Shown here one piece after another: positions 51,194-58,419 of a stretch of DNA of 64,000 nucleotides. Made by a program: the position numbers and the translations under genes. The stretch spans positions 1 to 64,000 of the forward strand of contig CAZRDM010000010.1 of the NCBI GenBank assembly GCA_964598845.1, written 5' to 3'. This DNA comes from FEN-987 sp964598845 (lineage in GTDB: Archaea > Thermoproteota > Bathyarchaeia > 40CM-2-53-6). Position 1 is the first letter of the stretch, and every line of letters starts with the position of its first letter. The notes under the pieces were generated by a model. It was not told the DNA's origin. It made no database searches and saw only the letters and a list, made by a program, of their open reading frames with translations.

Positions 51194-52342
51194 TTGGGTC
51201 TTGATTTTGATTTCAGCGAAGAACAGGAACTCTTCAGAAGAACGATCCGCGAATTCGCTAGAAAGGAGATTGCTCCGAGAGTTAGGGGATATGAACGTAA
51301 GAGAGAGTTTCCCTGGGAAATCTACAGAAAGATGGGACAGAATGGGCTTCTAGGTCTACGATTCCCCAGAGAGTACGGAGGTCAAGACGCAGACGCTGTC
51401 ACGATGGGAATCCTAGTCGAAGAACTGGCTCGAGTTGGGTGGCAGATACCCCTCGGGGACATCATGGGAGAAATCCTTGCGCTTCACGGCTCTGAAGAGT
51501 TGAAGTCAGAGTGGCTTCCCCCGTTGGCAAAGGGCGAAAAGATTCTCGGAGTGGCCAACACCGAGCCCTCCGCGGGCTCCGACGCCGCAGCAATCATCAC
51601 GCGTGCAGTGCGGCAAGGTGAGCACTATGTCCTCAAAGGAGAAAAGCAGTACATCACAGGCATCAATGAGTGTGCGGCATACTGCGTTCTGGCAAAGACG
51701 GATCCAGACAAGGGTTCGAAGGGAGTGAGCATGTTCTTGGTTGAGATGAACCGACCGGGGGTTGAGAAATACGATCTTGACGCTTTGGGCTGGAGGCTTT
51801 TCTCCTTTGGGGGCATCGTTCTCAAAGATGTCAAGATTCCCGCAACGAATCTGATCGGAGAGGAAAATCGAGGTTTCACCTACGTAATGGAAACATTCGA
51901 TCTGATGCGTACGCTGCTTGGCATATGGTGTGTCGGTATGGCTGAGGGGGCGCTTGATGAGAATATTGAATACGTGAAGCAGCGAAGCGCGTTTGGACGC
52001 CTGATAGCGAAATTTGAGTCGGTTCAATCCCGCATAGTTGATGGCTACACCCGACTTGAAGCAGCGCGGCTACTTTGCTACAGAACACTCTGGTTGAAAG
52101 ATAAGGGCCACAAGATTACGAAGGACTCAGCCATGATCAAATGGTACACTCCTGAGGTTGCCTTCGATGTGGTGAACGACTGCCTGCAAAATCGAGGGGC
52201 AATCGGATTCACAACAGAATGTATGGACGAATACCGATTGCGAGAAATTCGAGGTGCGATGATAGGCGACGGAACTGCCGACATCAACAAGATCATTGTT
52301 GCACGTGAGTTGCTAGGCAGGGAGTTCTTGCCCTATCGGTAA
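51194..52342 (+). CDS. Acyl-CoA dehydrogenase
   Basis: A 382-residue flavoprotein from TTG 51194. FDFSEEQELFRRTIREFARKE starts the N-terminal helical domain; NTEPSAGSDAAAIITRAV binds FAD and substrate; YVKQRSAFGRLIAKFESVQ and the C-terminal DGTADINKIIVARELL complete the fold. It introduces an alpha-beta double bond into acyl-CoA thioesters, passing electrons to an ETF-type carrier. No other beta-oxidation gene is adjacent, so the chain type is unknown. Confidence 0.93.
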   Translation: MGLDFDFSEEQELFRRTIREFARKEIAPRVRGYERKREFPWEIYRKMGQNGLLGLRFPREYGGQDADAVTMGILVEELARVGWQIPLGDIMGEILALHGSEELKSEWLPPLAKGEKILGVANTEPSAGSDAAAIITRAVRQGEHYVLKGEKQYITGINECAAYCVLAKTDPDKGSKGVSMFLVEMNRPGVEKYDLDALGWRLFSFGGIVLKDVKIPATNLIGEENRGFTYVMETFDLMRTLLGIWCVGMAEGALDENIEYVKQRSAFGRLIAKFESVQSRIVDGYTRLEAARLLCYRTLWLKDKGHKITKDSAMIKWYTPEVAFDVVNDCLQNRGAIGFTTECMDEYRLREIRGAMIGDGTADINKIIVARELLGREFLPYR

Positions 52343-52462
52343 GAACATGTGCCATTCGGATCTGCAGAATCTTACGCGGTATCAACAGGAGATGCTGGCG
52401 AATCGCAGACCATTAGTGACGACGCTATCTCGTGCCCTTCTAATAGGAGGTCGCTAAAGATG

Positions 52463-52480
52463 CCGGCCTCTATTGGCCGG
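52463..52480. repeat. Perfect GC-rich hairpin between convergent genes
   Basis: CCGGCC and GGCCGG flank the 6-nt loop TCTATT, a perfect 6-bp stem. It lies between the ends of the acyl-CoA dehydrogenase and Lrp-type genes, so it may help transcript ending or stability. No T tract follows. Confidence 0.4.
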
Positions 52481-52505
52481 ACCAATCAGTCTTGAGAACC
52501 GAATC

Positions 52506-52757
52506 CTACTTCCCCTCGCTGACGATGGTTGTCAAAGTCGAGCGTATTTTGTCCAGTCTCCGAATCTTCCAAGTAATCACTTCTTTCAGACGATCCATAG
52601 ATTCAGTCTCAACCTTTGCAACAATGTCGTAAACACCGTATACGAAGTATGATTCCTTGACCTCAGGGACTTGACGGAGGCTCTTCAAGACATCATTTTC
52701 TGCACCTGCGTCAATATTCATAAAGACGAAAGCTTTCGGCATTGAGGCAAACCCCAT
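52506..52757 (-). CDS. Stand-alone Lrp/AsnC ligand-binding (RAM) domain protein
   Basis: An 83-residue protein with the RAM fold: AFVFMNIDAGAENDVLKSLRQ, VKESYFVYGVYDIVAKVE and IRSTLTTIV. No DNA-binding domain is present. It is the second such protein in the window, convergent with an acyl-CoA dehydrogenase gene. Confidence 0.86.
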   Translation of the reverse strand: MGFASMPKAFVFMNIDAGAENDVLKSLRQVPEVKESYFVYGVYDIVAKVETESMDRLKEVITWKIRRLDKIRSTLTTIVSEGK

Positions 52758-52828
52758 GCAAGAGTACGGTTGACGAAGATTAAGAGATTATCTATGAGGG
52801 CGTATTCCAGCCGGAGGGGGACGGACAG

Positions 52829-53701
52829 TTGTCGACACAGCCGGAAGTCATGATTCAGCGTATTGAGGAGCTTGTTCGAAGACGATTGACAACGGACAGA
52901 AGGATGAGTTACGGATGGTTGATTGTCCCTCTTCTTCCAATTCTAGTGGGAATAGCGCTTGCCGCGTCTCTAGTGCGGGTAATCATTTCCCTAGTCCCCG
53001 AATTCAGCAGCTTTGAACAGCCTCAAGAAGCATCGCGCCTATTCGGGGAAATTTTCGTGCTTTATGGAGTAGCGATCATGTCGCTATTCCTTGTACTTTT
53101 GCTGGGCGCATTTGCACTTTACAACCTTCTCGATCGAAGAAATGCCCATTTCAGGAGACAGCAACAGCTCTTCGTTACCCTCGCAAAGTATCTTGCAACC
53201 AAGGCCGGAGTAAGTTCAAGTTCGAAGCTGACGCTGATAGCCGAGGACTCCGTCTTCGAGGAGCAAGAGAGACCAGCCGGGCTTTGGTCAATACTGTATG
53301 TTTTCGTTACACCAATCATCGGTCTTGTAGTTGCTTACAACCTTACACAAGACCTGCGCAAGCACGAGGAACGACAGTCAAACTATTACCAAGTCCTCCT
53401 AGGCACTCTCGGCGAGATAGGCATTACAGCCACCCCGATGTCCCTGTACAAGTCGCACAAGAGGGATCCACTGTTGTACATAATACTGACAGCCATCACA
53501 GGTGGGATTTTCTGGATATACTGGTTCTACACGCTTCTCAAAGACTACAACGAACACTTCGCGGACCATTCGTCCTTCGAAGAGCAACTTCTTGCCGCGC
53601 TCAAACCAACAACGCCGCCGAGGGTCTGCGCGGCATGCGGGGGCTCAGTACCTGAGAACGCAAGATTCTGTCCATACTGTGGGGCCGCACAAAGAAGCTA
53701 G
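52829..53701 (+). CDS. Integral membrane protein with C-terminal zinc ribbon
   Basis: A 290-residue protein from TTG 52829. It has about four membrane helices: residues 29-51, 75-97, 148-168 and a Trp/Tyr-rich one near 225-240 (LTAITGGIFWIYWFYTLL, as in DUF4234 proteins). The end VCAACGGSVPENARFCPYCGAAQ is a zinc ribbon in the cytoplasm. It overlaps closely with the SpoIIM-type gene after it (1 bp gap), so the two are likely one operon and may form a membrane complex. Function unknown. Confidence 0.75.
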   Translation: MSTQPEVMIQRIEELVRRRLTTDRRMSYGWLIVPLLPILVGIALAASLVRVIISLVPEFSSFEQPQEASRLFGEIFVLYGVAIMSLFLVLLLGAFALYNLLDRRNAHFRRQQQLFVTLAKYLATKAGVSSSSKLTLIAEDSVFEEQERPAGLWSILYVFVTPIIGLVVAYNLTQDLRKHEERQSNYYQVLLGTLGEIGITATPMSLYKSHKRDPLLYIILTAITGGIFWIYWFYTLLKDYNEHFADHSSFEEQLLAALKPTTPPRVCAACGGSVPENARFCPYCGAAQRS

Positions 53702-53702
53702 G

Positions 53703-54344
53703 GTGACTTCGATGAGATTTCCCTCGAAGATAGGTTTCGTGTTTAAGCGCAACAAACTGTTGATCGGAGTGATTGCCCTCACATTTGTGTCTATTATGAC
53801 CGTCTCAACGGTAGTCGCCTATGTGATCTTCCTAACGTCTCCCGACCTGGTTAGCGGGCTTCGAGATATCTTCGGAACAGCCAAAGGATATCTTGCTCCG
53901 CCTCCTCCATACACGAATGAACTCTACCGACTCATTTTCCTGAACAACATAGGTCATTTCTGGAACCCGCTTCGCGCACTGGTTTGGCTACCCTTTGTCG
54001 GCGCCTACAGCTTGGGTTACGAACTGCTTCTGAACGCGATCCTAATCGGAGGCGTAGCATCTTTCACCACTCTGACTAGGGGGGCCGTCTACACCGTCGC
54101 GGGATTGACCCCACACGGGATAATTGAGATCCCAGCATTCATCCTAGAATTTGCTGGGTTGGCGCGGTGGCATGTTACCACCACAAAAGCGATTTACGCA
54201 AAATTGAGCGGCCGGAATGTTGACCGACCGCTACTTCTAGAGGGAATAAAGGATACTATGGTGTTGTCGCTGTTCTCAGTTGTGTTGTTTGCCGTGGCGG
54301 CATACATTGAGGCGTTCGTTACTCCACGTTTCTTGGGACTTTAG
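53703..54344 (+). CDS. SpoIIM-like (DUF95) membrane protein
   Basis: About 213 residues from GTG 53703 (ATG 53712 also possible). Five to six membrane helices include NIGHFWNPLRALVWLPFVG and the signature GLTPHGIIEIPAFILEFAGL, in which the PHG-x-x-E-x-P motif is diagnostic of the SpoIIM/DUF95 family. Archaeal members are of unknown role. It follows the zinc-ribbon membrane gene directly, and its end overlaps the SIMPL gene tail to tail by 4 bp. Confidence 0.83.
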   Translation: MTSMRFPSKIGFVFKRNKLLIGVIALTFVSIMTVSTVVAYVIFLTSPDLVSGLRDIFGTAKGYLAPPPPYTNELYRLIFLNNIGHFWNPLRALVWLPFVGAYSLGYELLLNAILIGGVASFTTLTRGAVYTVAGLTPHGIIEIPAFILEFAGLARWHVTTTKAIYAKLSGRNVDRPLLLEGIKDTMVLSLFSVVLFAVAAYIEAFVTPRFLGL

Positions 54345-55084
54345 GCGAATTCGTAAGTGACTTGAACTGTGGCAGTAATCTCGACCGTACCGGGCTGGAT
54401 CGGTGTAGCAGGGACTGCCTGGGCTAGCTTCTCGAAAGTTGGCTGGAATGTGTAACCTGGTGTCACGGAGATGGGCCCGACCATCTTGACTCCAAGACTT
54501 GTGGTCATCGCCTTTGCTTTGGCATCAGCATCTTGAATCGCCAGTTGCAGAGCTTGACTTTGGAGTGTCGCCAATGTCGAAGTTGAAAGCGTGAAGATTA
54601 CTCCCTGTACTTCGTTCGCTCCCGCCATCAGTGCAACATCCAAGACCTTTCCTACTGAAGCCAAGTCTGTTAACGTGACTTGTATTGCATTGCGAGCTAC
54701 GTATCCTAGAATTCTCGGCGGAGTAGTCTGATCGGGTTTACTTTCGTATATTGGAGTCAAGGAGTACGATGAGGTTTCTATGGAGTCCTTGCCGATCCCA
54801 GCATTGACAAGCGCTTCCATGACCTTGGACATGATAGCCGCATTGTCACTGGTCGCCTGAGTTGCTGATGCTGCCTGTGTCTGAACAGCGAGGAGTAAGA
54901 CGGCTTCATCTGGGTTTGCTGATACCGTACCTACACCGGTAACTTGAAGCGTCTTCGTTATCGGAGTCGGAGGGATGACTTGTGGCCCTAGTGGTCTCGT
55001 CAGGGTTATGGCGCTGATAAGAACCATTGCTACTATTGCAATGGCAGCGAGATAGTAGATTCTTCGTGCCGCAATTTCACTCAT
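54341..55084 (-). CDS. SIMPL-domain (DUF541) exported protein
   Basis: A 247-residue protein with one N-terminal membrane segment (IYYLAAIAIVAMVLISAITL). The domain opens LQVTGVGTVSANPDEAVLLLAVQTQ and contains IETSSYSLTPIYE, LGYVARNAIQVTLTDL and a helical block with QDADAKAKAMTTSLG, all hallmarks of SIMPL/OmpR-like DUF541 proteins. These are periplasmic or surface proteins of uncertain function. A reverse promoter would lie in the 257-bp gap next to it. Confidence 0.88.
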   Translation of the reverse strand: MSEIAARRIYYLAAIAIVAMVLISAITLTRPLGPQVIPPTPITKTLQVTGVGTVSANPDEAVLLLAVQTQAASATQATSDNAAIMSKVMEALVNAGIGKDSIETSSYSLTPIYESKPDQTTPPRILGYVARNAIQVTLTDLASVGKVLDVALMAGANEVQGVIFTLSTSTLATLQSQALQLAIQDADAKAKAMTTSLGVKMVGPISVTPGYTFQPTFEKLAQAVPATPIQPGTVEITATVQVTYEFA

Positions 55085-55132
55085 TCAAAGCACCTCCCTT
55101 TTTCCTGGATGATTGGTGAAGGAACACTCCCT

Positions 55133-55175
55133 GCCATAACCTCATGGTTTTGAACATGGCGTTCATGTTTTAGAA
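55133..55175. promoter_or_regulatory. Possible operator repeats between SIMPL and JAMM genes
   Basis: Short repeats CATGGTTTTGAACATGG and CATGTTTTAGAAC and the inverted TGAAC-ATGGC-GTTCA (about 55152-55166) are seen between the two divergent genes. A TATA-like GATATTTAATGG near 55224 belongs to the JAMM gene. Regulator unknown. Confidence 0.35.
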
Positions 55176-55341
55176 CACCCGAGGGGACACTCGCTGCAAA
55201 GTCCCCTAACGCTGGGGGAGAGGATATTTAATGGACAGGGATATGGTGAAAGGACACCCCTCCGTTGTCGTTTTCGTTACACTTGGCAGCTGAAATTTTA
55301 TCTGGCCAGAGGCGAGGTAGGCGTCGAATTCGTGGTCGCAC

Positions 55342-55773
55342 TTGTTCAAACTCTTCATAACCAGTCGCGTAATTGACCAGATATCGCGTGACGTGAGTCG
55401 ACCCTACGAACGTATAGGACTATTGATGGGTACTTTGGAGAACGGATCGCTTTGGGTCAATGACATAATTCCCGCTGGTGGTGAGATGAGTGAGGTTTCT
55501 TGCGTTTTTCCTCCGGAGCGACTTGCGGAGGTCGCGCACGATATGATCGAGGGGAGGATAGAGGGGCGGATAGTTGGTTGGTATCATTCTCACCCAGGAC
55601 ATGGCTTGTTCCTGTCGCAGACAGATTTAGACACACACATGCGCTTCTACCAGTTCTCACCTTACGCGATATCACTGGTTGTTGACCCTAAGTCGCGAGA
55701 GTTTGGAATCTGGATTTATGAGAACGGCGTCGGGGTAGTGCAATTGCCAGCCAATCTTATTCACATCATTTGA
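55342..55773 (+). CDS. JAMM/MPN metalloprotease, Rpn11/CSN5-like
   Basis: A 143-residue single-domain MPN+ protein from TTG 55342. The zinc site is complete: E23 (PYERIGLLMG), H82 and H84 (GWYHSHPGHG) and D95 (SQTDLDT), matching H-x-H-x10-D. The sequence GWYHSHPGHGLFLSQTDL and ISLVVDPKSRE resemble the eukaryotic Rpn11/CSN5 branch more than bacterial RadC or CysO-type enzymes. Family members cleave isopeptide bonds or C-terminal tails of ubiquitin-like proteins. A substrate candidate is the MoaD/ThiS-like protein at 29253. Confidence 0.9.
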   Translation: MFKLFITSRVIDQISRDVSRPYERIGLLMGTLENGSLWVNDIIPAGGEMSEVSCVFPPERLAEVAHDMIEGRIEGRIVGWYHSHPGHGLFLSQTDLDTHMRFYQFSPYAISLVVDPKSREFGIWIYENGVGVVQLPANLIHII

Positions 55774-56452
55774 CCATGCTCTGATCGAGGATCTTGTTCT
55801 CCTTCACGATCATCGCATGAAGCTTCCGCACCGAGGGAATATTGGAGCCTCTAAGGTTTCTCGTAGTGCTCTTCCAGAGATCCCTCAATATGGTTGGAGG
55901 GTATCCTCTGCGGTTGTAGTTGATAACCTGCAGGAGAATGTCTAGGCCATCGGCGGCATGCACGATCTTTGACTCAATCGTCTTTCTCGCAAGAAACTCG
56001 TCTTGAAGGTTTGTGTATTCTCGAACGATATCAGAATGCTTTATTGCACGAATCAGATGGTTCCAAGCTGCGCGTTCAAGTTCAGCCTTGATCGCTTCAC
56101 CCCTCCTTCCCAAGTAATCCAAGTAGGCCTTACTAATATCAAAGGTCAATGATTCCGAAAGATCGTGCAGGATAGCCATCCTCAGAACACGGACAATATT
56201 TACGCGGACACCACGTTTACGCTCAAGGTCAGTCAAGAGCATTGAAATCGCGCAACTCGAGAACGTGTGATCCGCAACAGACTCGACATCATGCAAGCTC
56301 ACACCGTGGCTGATCCATCCAGTTCTCGGAAGTGTCTTCATCTTGGTGATATTCAAAAGGAAATCTAGGAACTTTGATGCCCCCGCTTGGTTCAACGCAG
56401 AGACAACAAGGGTTAAGCTTTTGCTACAATAGTTATTGCCTTTCCAGCTCAT
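55766..56452 (-). CDS. HD-domain phosphohydrolase (YfbR/HDDC2 type)
   Basis: A 228-residue protein; the first 20 residues (MSWKGNNYCSKS) look unconserved, and a TTG near residue 20 may be the real start. GVSLHDVESVADHTFSSCAISMLL and RMAILHDLSESLTFDISKAY provide the H...HD...D metal ligands of the HD superfamily. The closest match in layout is 5'-deoxynucleotidase YfbR/HDDC2, which dephosphorylates deoxynucleoside monophosphates. It overlaps the JAMM gene tail to tail by 8 bp. Confidence 0.85.
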   Translation of the reverse strand: MSWKGNNYCSKSLTLVVSALNQAGASKFLDFLLNITKMKTLPRTGWISHGVSLHDVESVADHTFSSCAISMLLTDLERKRGVRVNIVRVLRMAILHDLSESLTFDISKAYLDYLGRRGEAIKAELERAAWNHLIRAIKHSDIVREYTNLQDEFLARKTIESKIVHAADGLDILLQVINYNRRGYPPTILRDLWKSTTRNLRGSNIPSVRKLHAMIVKENKILDQSMVK

Positions 56453-56875
56453 CTTGAGGCGCTATGCAATTACGTTTCGAGGCCAGCCCTATTCTATCGG
56501 ATCATATTCTCATGACAGTGGTTCAAACGTAGGCTTTGCGAACTCCACTTAGGCGGACTGACGTGCTCGCTTAGCCGTATATGGCGAAGCTTTCTCTGCG
56601 ATTCTGGCATACATGCGGGTCCTTGTCGGTTGCTAGGGAGAGCGCTTGAGTGGTTCGATTCACGCATTGATAAGATACTAGGTATTTTCTAGGCGAGTGC
56701 CTTGCCGCAGAATGGACAGAATGTGCGAATCTGACCTTTGCAGCCAAGATAACTCGGGTAGTATGCCGAAGCAATGTTTCCTGATACGAGTTATATCTTT
56801 GGCAGATTCGTACTTATTCAAAGGAACTGATTGAGCGGTCCCAGTTCATGTCCGCAAGCGCTAGGCTACTACCTG
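56453..56875. other. Gap with a possible zinc-ribbon fragment
   Basis: On the reverse strand 56772-56692 reads SAYYPSYLGCKGQIRTFCPFCGKALA then stop: two Cys pairs of a typical zinc ribbon. No ATG, GTG or TTG precedes it in frame, so it may be a remnant or use an ATT start. A TATA-like AAGATATAAC sits just upstream (about 56790-56800). Nothing else is recognised in the 423 bp. Confidence 0.4.
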
Positions 56876-57370
56876 TCAAGGAATATCCGTGATACCGCAG
56901 TCCACATCGAAATCTGGATGCCAATTGATCCGATCTTGATCCTCAACTTGTTTCGGAACTAGGTTGCAGCCGTACTTCGTGTTGGCGATTAGCGATGTGA
57001 AGTTAACTTTGAACAGAGCCCGAGCTGTGGACGGCAGGAGCGTGGATAGGGCGAAAGCTGCAACTACCAGCGCTGAGATGTCGGAGACGGGTTTACCTCT
57101 TGTCAGAACAGTCAAGCCTGGGGCGGATGCTTTCTCGAAGATCTTCTCTTGGCTGTTGTCCTCGTAGGTTGCGATCAATGGCATTTTGAAGTTGACCGCG
57201 CCAGCGCACAAGACGCTTGCGGGAATAGTGGTTCCGTCCGGAAGCATGATCTGCCTGTTGCTGTCGAAGATGTAGGGTGCGCCAGAGAAGATTCTGCGCA
57301 AACTTTCCGTGCCCCTTGTGAGAGTGATGCCTACTGCAATCACTATGACTGCGATCAGAAAGAACGCCAA
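56876..57370 (-). CDS. Membrane-anchored protein of unknown function
   Basis: A 164-residue protein from TTG 57370. An N-terminal membrane helix (FFLIAVIVIAVGITLT) is followed by a mostly soluble domain with two hydrophobic segments (PASVLCAGAVNFKMPLI, ISALVVAAFALSTLLPS) and a Cys pair near the end (YGCNLVPK, DVDCGITD). I do not recognise the family. It probably faces outside. Confidence 0.5.
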   Translation of the reverse strand: MAFFLIAVIVIAVGITLTRGTESLRRIFSGAPYIFDSNRQIMLPDGTTIPASVLCAGAVNFKMPLIATYEDNSQEKIFEKASAPGLTVLTRGKPVSDISALVVAAFALSTLLPSTARALFKVNFTSLIANTKYGCNLVPKQVEDQDRINWHPDFDVDCGITDIP

Positions 57371-57437
57371 CCTTTCGGCATCTTGTACATCCAGTCAGCT
57401 CGGAAGAAAGAAAGCAGCATTTTTCCTGTGATCTGAG

Positions 57438-57622
57438 ATGGGTACACGAGCTGTTCTTCTGCTGGCGGCCTTGTACATCGTTCTCGTGGTTCTCACAGCC
57501 TTCAGGATTCCGGGTGGAATCTGGGGAGTGGTTAGGTCGGGGGATTCATTCTGGGACTTGTGGGAGCAGCCATAGCGATTAGGGCTGAGGTTAGGCTCTG
57601 GCAGGAACGCCCAGCCGCTTAG
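57438..57622 (+). pseudogene. Small membrane protein with a frameshift
   Basis: ATG 57438 opens a frame with a membrane helix (AVLLLAALYIVLVVLTAF) and RIPGGIWGVV, which then runs out of character and stops at 57575. From about 57535 the + frame one step over gives GGFILGLVGAAIAIRAEVRLW and ERPAA, a second helix ending at 57622. The two joined make a plausible protein of about 60 residues. The shift is near a run GGGGGA, so a base error in a homopolymer is likely. Confidence 0.55.
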
Positions 57623-57847
57623 GCAAAGCTCGGCTCTGTCGGCGGCACCACATCGAGGCTGATGATCGCCTAGCGCTGCTTGCTGCGAACCGTTTTGATA
57701 TCATATATGCGCGCGCCAAATGGTCGCAACCCGGCCGTCAGCAACCACGTAATCCAAACTTCGCGGGGATCGTTACTACAGAGTCCTGTTGCTGGTGACA
57801 AACTGAGTACATGCTTGAATTCCCTGACTCCGTGTAGGCATGATTCC

Positions 57848-58009
57848 ATGGAAGTCGTCGGCAAGTCCAGCATCACCGGGAAATTTCAAGTGACGCTCCC
57901 GAAATCCGTAAGAGAATACCTCAGGGCTGATAACGGCGACCTATTGGTCTTCATCAAAGACCACGATAAGATTGTGGTAAAGAGAGGCACAGTGAAGATC
58001 GAAGAATGA
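57848..58009 (+). CDS. AbrB/SpoVT-type DNA-binding protein
   Basis: A 53-residue protein from ATG 57848. SSITGKFQVTLPKSVREYL and NGDLLVFIKDHDKIVVKRG form the swapped-hairpin beta-barrel of AbrB/MazE-type transition-state regulators. A TATA-like GATATCATATATG is at about 57698. No toxin gene follows, and the downstream NitrOD5-like and sensor kinase genes may be in its regulon. Confidence 0.85.
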   Translation: MEVVGKSSITGKFQVTLPKSVREYLRADNGDLLVFIKDHDKIVVKRGTVKIEE

Positions 58010-58057
58010 ATCATTCGCTTGGCTCTTGATGGAGGCTTTCAAGATTAGCTGATTGAG

Positions 58058-58402
58058 ATGCATCGGCGACGAACGGGTAGAGAGTTCAACGATGTGTTAG
58101 TCGAATCCATAGACGAAACCATAGTCGCGCTATTCAGCCGGAAAGTGGTCGATGCGCTCTTCCTTCACCTACAGACAGTTCACTCTATTACGAAAAATGA
58201 GGTCCCCTACCGACTTGAAACACTGTTCTCTACACTGGAGAGGACATTTGGCCTCTCTAGCTCCAAGATAATCTGCAAAGCGATTGCGAGGAGACTCCAT
58301 GTCAAACTTGCTTTAGCCTTCTTTGACAATCCTGGCCGAACATTTCTCGAATACGTTGAAGAAGCGAAGATCAAGCTAGAAGACAGTAAGATCCAACTCT
58401 GA
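58058..58402 (+). CDS. NitrOD5-like domain protein
   Basis: A 114-residue all-helical protein from ATG 58058. IDETIVALFSRKVVDALFLHL, YRLETLFSTLERTFGLSSSKIICKAIARRL and ALAFFDNPGRTFLEYVEEAKIKL are the layout I associate with the archaeal NitrOD5 domain found in Thaumarchaeota and Bathyarchaeota; I am moderately sure. It is 17 bp upstream of the histidine kinase gene, so it likely belongs to the same signalling operon. Confidence 0.6.
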   Translation: MHRRRTGREFNDVLVESIDETIVALFSRKVVDALFLHLQTVHSITKNEVPYRLETLFSTLERTFGLSSSKIICKAIARRLHVKLALAFFDNPGRTFLEYVEEAKIKLEDSKIQL

Positions 58403-58419
58403 AGAGGAAAGGAAAAGAC

